Shown piece by piece: positions 14,401 to 17,023 of a stretch of 17,023 nucleotides of DNA. Location: the NCBI GenBank assembly GCA_041745535.1, contig JBGTIS010000106.1, forward strand, positions 1 to 17,023, read 5' to 3'. The notes beneath the pieces are model-generated. The model was not told the DNA's origin and ran no database searches. It worked only from the letters and a program-made list of their open reading frames with translations. Within the stretch, counting starts at the first letter, position 1. Each line of letters begins with the position of its first letter. The position numbers and the translations under genes are program-made. Origin of the DNA: JBGTIS01 sp041745535 (GTDB lineage Bacteria > Bacteroidota > Bacteroidia > Cytophagales > Cyclobacteriaceae).

Positions 14401-15020
14401 CTGAGTGAGAGGCAAAATGGTTTTTCGGAAGAGGCCTCATCAATAAAGTCAAGGGCTTTCTGGCCGGTATACCGGGTAAGGTGTACCGTATCTTTTCCCA
14501 GGGTTTTGTAATAATAGCCACGGCGGTCGGGATAGGCGCCATTGCGGTCATAATCCTCGTATACATCGAAGAGTGCTTCTTTGTGTTCGTATTTCACACC
14601 AAATTTACCGAAGAAGCCCGTATAATACCCCGATTCTTTCAGCAGCCTGGGATAAGCCTCCTGCATATATTCATCGCGGATGGGCCCAGTTTGAAAATTA
14701 TAGCCGTGGGTACGTTCATGCAGGCCACTCAGGATACTGGCCCGGCTGGCAGCACAGATGGGCGTAGTAACCAGGGCATTTTTGAAATACACCCCTTCTT
14801 TAGCCAGCTTGTCCATTTCCGGAGTATGCATCAGCTTATTGCCGGCATATCCCAGGGCATCCCACCGCTGGTCGTCTGTCAGAATAAAAATGATATTCGG
14901 TTTCTCCTCCACTTTTCCGGCAGCATTTTGTGGAAGCTCCGGTGATCCTGAGGTTTGGTGAATAGTGAGTGTGATAAAAGTAAATAAAAGTAAAAATCTG
15001 TATTTTCCTGTTAATTTCAT
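11469..15020 (-). CDS. Bifunctional sulfatase (S1) / alpha-L-rhamnosidase (GH78) fusion, secreted
   Basis: The product is 1,183 residues from ATG 15020, chosen because the signal peptide (MKLTGKYRFLLLFTFITLTI) then sits at the N-terminus and an AGGA lies nine bases before it; ATG 15047 adds nine residues. Residues ~40-470 are a type I sulfatase: metal-binding Asp49-Asp50 (LTDDQRWD), the CAASR signature with Cys89 as the expected formylglycine and Arg93, and GDNGYFLGERQLAGKW near 313-327. Residues ~500-580 are the Ig-like rhamnosidase N-terminal domain (AYQILVASS, YYWKVRVWDQ, FKTG). Residues ~735-1090 are the GH78 (alpha/alpha)6 barrel with likely acid Glu770 (DGDRERIPYEAD) and base Glu1053 (STITLEAWD). 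A beta-sandwich closes the protein. Together it would desulfate and then cut terminal rhamnose. A sulfatase-maturing enzyme is not in the window. From memory, the same architecture is known in the Formosa agariphila ulvan locus. Confidence 0.93.
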   Translation of the reverse strand: MKLTGKYRFLLLFTFITLTIHQTSGSPELPQNAAGKVEEKPNIIFILTDDQRWDALGYAGNKLMHTPEMDKLAKEGVYFKNALVTTPICAASRASILSGLHERTHGYNFQTGPIRDEYMQEAYPRLLKESGYYTGFFGKFGVKYEHKEALFDVYEDYDRNGAYPDRRGYYYKTLGKDTVHLTRYTGQKALDFIDEASSEKPFCLSLSFSAPHAHDPAKDQYFWQKETDPLYAGTEMPGPELAEDHYFNELPAPVRNGFNRTRWHWRYDTPEKYQHSVKGYYRMIAGIDLEIAKIRQRLKEKGLDKNTVIILMGDNGYFLGERQLAGKWLLYENSIRVPLIIFDPRVKKHQDIGEMALNIDVPATILDLADVKIPDSYQGKSLKPIISGTTRSLQRDTVLIEHLWEFENIPPSEGVRTNTWKYFRYVNDQSAQELYNLKDDPKEINNLAKDQTYKDVLAGFTAACNNLIRKYQDSLSAPPHGLMVDFVRKPGTTTINHNRPNYSWIVPPGSVMQQAYQILVASSPERLAQNIGDVWNSGQVRSSASANVVQDKPLKPQTSYYWKVRVWDQDNRVTAYSAPQSFKTGNFQSGISSGNTFQVEDIQPVSVQKISDNSYLVDFGKDAFGRLTLRYNAPSADTLVVRLGEKLKGNRIDQNPGGTIRYQEVKLPVDPATKNYSIELPRNERNTLPVAVALPDSFGVVMPFRYVEIEGIKTDLQPDDLTQKAYFYYWDENESSFTSSDTVLNQVWDISKYSMKATSFAGIYVDGDRERIPYEADAYINQLGHYSTDMEYSMARQTIEWFMSHPTWPTEWLLHTALMMYQDYYYTGNTALIEKYYEPLKHKTLIDLAREDGLISSSSDKVNNAYMAQLGFSDPTNRLKDIVDWPPAQKDTGWKLSTEEGERDGHEMLPINTVVNSFFYQNMKIMEAFAQVLNKGEDEMRFALMAAKTKKAINEKLFDPKKGIYLDGEGATHSSIHANMMPLAFGLVPQTYQQSVAEFVKSRGMACSVYGAQFLLEGLYRAGEGDYALKLMTATHDRSWWNMIAIGSTITLEAWDMKYKPNADWNHAWGGAPANIIPRYLWGITPKTPGFGIISIQPQMGNLKQSSIKVPTLKGPVKGEYQYVNDRLRRYTIEIPANTAAEFSVQSAANEVVQLNGQKINPAFGSVRLEPGVNHIEININSF

Positions 15021-15304
15021 GTAAGCGTTTCCTGGTAATACCACCATCAGTTTATTAAATTGCTAAAGAAGGCTGAATTTATAAACATTCCTTATTTTAT
15101 CACAATTTTCCCCTTATCATTTGGAAATTCATCCTAAAAACGAGGCATTACAGAGGAAAAAAATATCACTTCAAAACCCTGCTGAATTAATATTGAAAAA
15201 TTAAAGCCCAGCTCAAATCATCACCGTGCCACTGATGCTGCATATATTTATAAAGTTGAGGTGGACGAAAGTTCAATTATCGGAGAGGTTCACAAGCACC
15301 GTAG

Positions 15305-17023
15305 TTACTGGTTGATAAATTTAATATTCCTAAGTTGCATCTGATCAACGGCATGTGCCGATTCTTTATTAACAAACACAAAATAAATATCATGCTCGCC
15401 GCTAATGGAGGCAAGTGCTGCCTGAACCTGCGGCGGCTGCCCACCTGACGCATCACTGGTAAGCATGACGGGGGGCGTTTGTCCTATTAATGTGCCGGTT
15501 GGAGTATCCACCCTGATTTCAATTATTCCTCCGCAGGTGCCCCTTGCTTCCGGAATGGCAGCGGTGGCAAATCCTATTTGTCGTATGCCGGTAAGATCAA
15601 TTTTCTCAAACCCCAGGTACGAACCTGAATTTTTGGGCGTGACGGTGGATCGGTTAGGGTCAATCTGATGATTCAGCACCAACTCTTTAAAAATATCTGC
15701 CCCAGATACCGGAACTACCTGGTTTCGTAAAATTATCAAGTCTGATGCCGACTGGGCGGGAGCATCCTGATGGCCCTGGTCGGTATAGGAGGCCCGTAAA
15801 ATAAACTTACCCTGTTCGTTTTCTCCTGCAGGAATTTCCGGGGTAAAGCTGCCCGTTACCGGCAGCAAATGCTCCTTGTTATTTTCGTCCAGGCTCAGGA
15901 CATATTGTACGATGGTCCGTACATCACTTTTTGAAATGGCAGGGTGTGCCGGCATGGCCATTTCTCCCCATACACCACTGCCACCAGCGATGATTTTCCC
16001 GATCAGGTACTCTGTGGCATCTGTCTTTCCCTTATATTTTCCGGCTACCGCCTGATACGCTGGCCCTATTGATTTTGTATCCACACTGTGGCAGGATTTA
16101 CAATCGCTGTTATCGATCAGTTGATTCGCTAAAACAGATTGTAATGATAATAAGGGATCTGCCTCGCGTAAACCCGGCGCCATTTCCTTTGCATCATAAG
16201 CCGCTGAAAGATAATCAACCCGCACCCCGACCTGAGCAGGAGAGATTTCCTGATGGCCAAGGCTGCCATCTTCCTCATCGGTAACCAAAACCGAATACTG
16301 AATGGTTTGGTCGGGAAAAAAGAAGGTTTCGTTAGCCCCCTTAAGATCAAAACTTACCACAGGAGGCTCATTACCCACTATTATTTCCACAGTCTCGCTG
16401 TTTTCAGCACCTTCCGCATCGCTTACGGTTAGGGTAGCCTGGTAAATTCCAGGCTCCTCAAATTTAACCACCGGATGCGGTTCCTGATAGGTTTGAAGCG
16501 TATTACCCTCAGACGTTATTTTCCATTCATAACGCAAGGCATCATGGTCATAATCTTTGGTACCGGCAGCAGATAACTGAACATGCAGGGGAACCGCCCC
16601 GGCTGTTTTATCAGCAGAAACCTGTACAACGGGTTTGCGATTACCCGCATTATATTCAATTCGAACCAGTTGCGATTCAGGGTTACGGCGATAAGGCCCA
16701 CGGCCATATTCCAGCAGATACAAATCGCCATCAGGACCAAAGGCTAGGTCTATGGGACCTTTTAATTTCAGATCGGGCAAAAACGGCTCCATGGATTGAT
16801 AGGCTCCGTTTTCATCCATGGTTATGGCCATGATCCAGCCACGGGTCCAATCGGTAATCAACCATTTTCCTTCATAATAGGCAGGAAAAGGTCGCTCAGG
16901 ATTGTCAAAATCAGACCGGTGATACACAGGGCCACCCACAGCACTGTTACTCCCACTGCCCAGCAGGGGAAAATCGACGGCCTGGGATTGCGGATACCAG
17001 AGCAAAGCGGGTTGTGCGGGAGG
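15305..17023 (-). CDS. Secreted sugar dehydrogenase-like / PKD / cytochrome c / CBM6 protein, C-terminal part
   Basis: The frame is open to the right edge, so the N-terminus is missing; a TTG at 17005 is internal. 572 residues are visible. Residues ~1-125 are the end of a soluble glucose/aldose dehydrogenase-like propeller (YEGKWLITDWTRGWI, FGPDGDLYLLEYGRG). Residues ~130-217 are a PKD domain (AAGTKDYDHDALRYEW, GIYQATLTVSDAEG). Residues ~295-380 are a class I cytochrome c with one haem site, CKSCH at 308-312, and axial Met355 or Met357 (GEMAMPAHP). Residues ~445-572 resemble a CBM6 lectin-like domain (IEIRVDTPTGTLIG, HDIYFVFVNK). Known Bacteroidota relatives often begin with a ThuA domain, which cannot be seen here. 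It probably oxidises a sugar and passes electrons to its own haem. A 284-base gap separates it from the sulfatase fusion, in which I found no clear promoter or terminator. Confidence 0.85.
   Translation of the reverse strand, partial: PPAQPALLWYPQSQAVDFPLLGSGSNSAVGGPVYHRSDFDNPERPFPAYYEGKWLITDWTRGWIMAITMDENGAYQSMEPFLPDLKLKGPIDLAFGPDGDLYLLEYGRGPYRRNPESQLVRIEYNAGNRKPVVQVSADKTAGAVPLHVQLSAAGTKDYDHDALRYEWKITSEGNTLQTYQEPHPVVKFEEPGIYQATLTVSDAEGAENSETVEIIVGNEPPVVSFDLKGANETFFFPDQTIQYSVLVTDEEDGSLGHQEISPAQVGVRVDYLSAAYDAKEMAPGLREADPLLSLQSVLANQLIDNSDCKSCHSVDTKSIGPAYQAVAGKYKGKTDATEYLIGKIIAGGSGVWGEMAMPAHPAISKSDVRTIVQYVLSLDENNKEHLLPVTGSFTPEIPAGENEQGKFILRASYTDQGHQDAPAQSASDLIILRNQVVPVSGADIFKELVLNHQIDPNRSTVTPKNSGSYLGFEKIDLTGIRQIGFATAAIPEARGTCGGIIEIRVDTPTGTLIGQTPPVMLTSDASGGQPPQVQAALASISGEHDIYFVFVNKESAHAVDQMQLRNIKFINQ

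Noticed and set aside
1..17023. CRISPR array, prophage or autonomous insertion sequence
   Set aside because: No regularly spaced direct repeats, cas genes, transposase, integrase or phage structural genes were found. The repeats present are inverted and non-coding.

Overview
The window reads as chromosomal DNA of a member of the Bacteroidota, probably a polysaccharide-degrading environmental lineage. The basis is the CAZyme repertoire (heparinase II/III-like lyase, sulfatase fused to a GH78 rhamnosidase, PKD/cytochrome c/CBM6 protein), start codons that mostly lack Shine-Dalgarno motifs, and an intergenic palindrome of a kind I remember from Bacteroidota genomes. Species and family cannot be decided from the sequence. 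Apart from the left-edge methyltransferase, every recognised gene lies on the minus strand.

Left edge (1-1700): the last 457 codons of a plus-strand DNA methyltransferase of the type III Mod / large N6-adenine type. A short convergent minus-strand ORF and a clean intrinsic terminator follow. Positions 1699-2510 hold two small minus-strand genes, an ABM-domain protein followed by a SnoaL-like protein, possibly separated by an attenuator. Positions 2511-3155 carry no convincing gene but are packed with inverted repeats: a 12-bp perfect palindrome, a strong hairpin, and two independent 130-154 bp elements with matching ends. One of these folds on paper into a four-stem cloverleaf.

Positions 3156-5008 encode two exported proteins in a likely operon: a CBM9-like protein, then an SMP-30/gluconolactonase-like lipoprotein. 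Positions 5397-9247 form a compact operon, frdA-frdB-frdC-frdD plus a small TPR protein. All four frd products match the Escherichia coli-type quinol:fumarate reductase closely, down to the spacing of the iron-sulfur cysteines. This is not the three-subunit diheme enzyme usual in Bacteroidota, so the operon may have been acquired by transfer or may be a second complex II.

Positions 9415-17023 look like a catabolic region for sulfated or uronic-acid polysaccharide. They hold a heparinase-like lyase, a sulfatase/alpha-L-rhamnosidase fusion of nearly 1,200 residues, and the C-terminal 572 residues of a secreted sugar-dehydrogenase-like/PKD/cytochrome c/CBM6 protein that runs off the right edge. 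The sulfatase-GH78 fusion resembles enzymes of marine ulvan degradation. No SusC/SusD pair, regulator or transporter is visible, so this is at most part of a utilisation locus.

I see no wholly new defence or mobile system. The observations most worth checking are the E. coli-type frd operon with its TPR partner, the sulfatase-rhamnosidase fusion, and the two structured intergenic elements.
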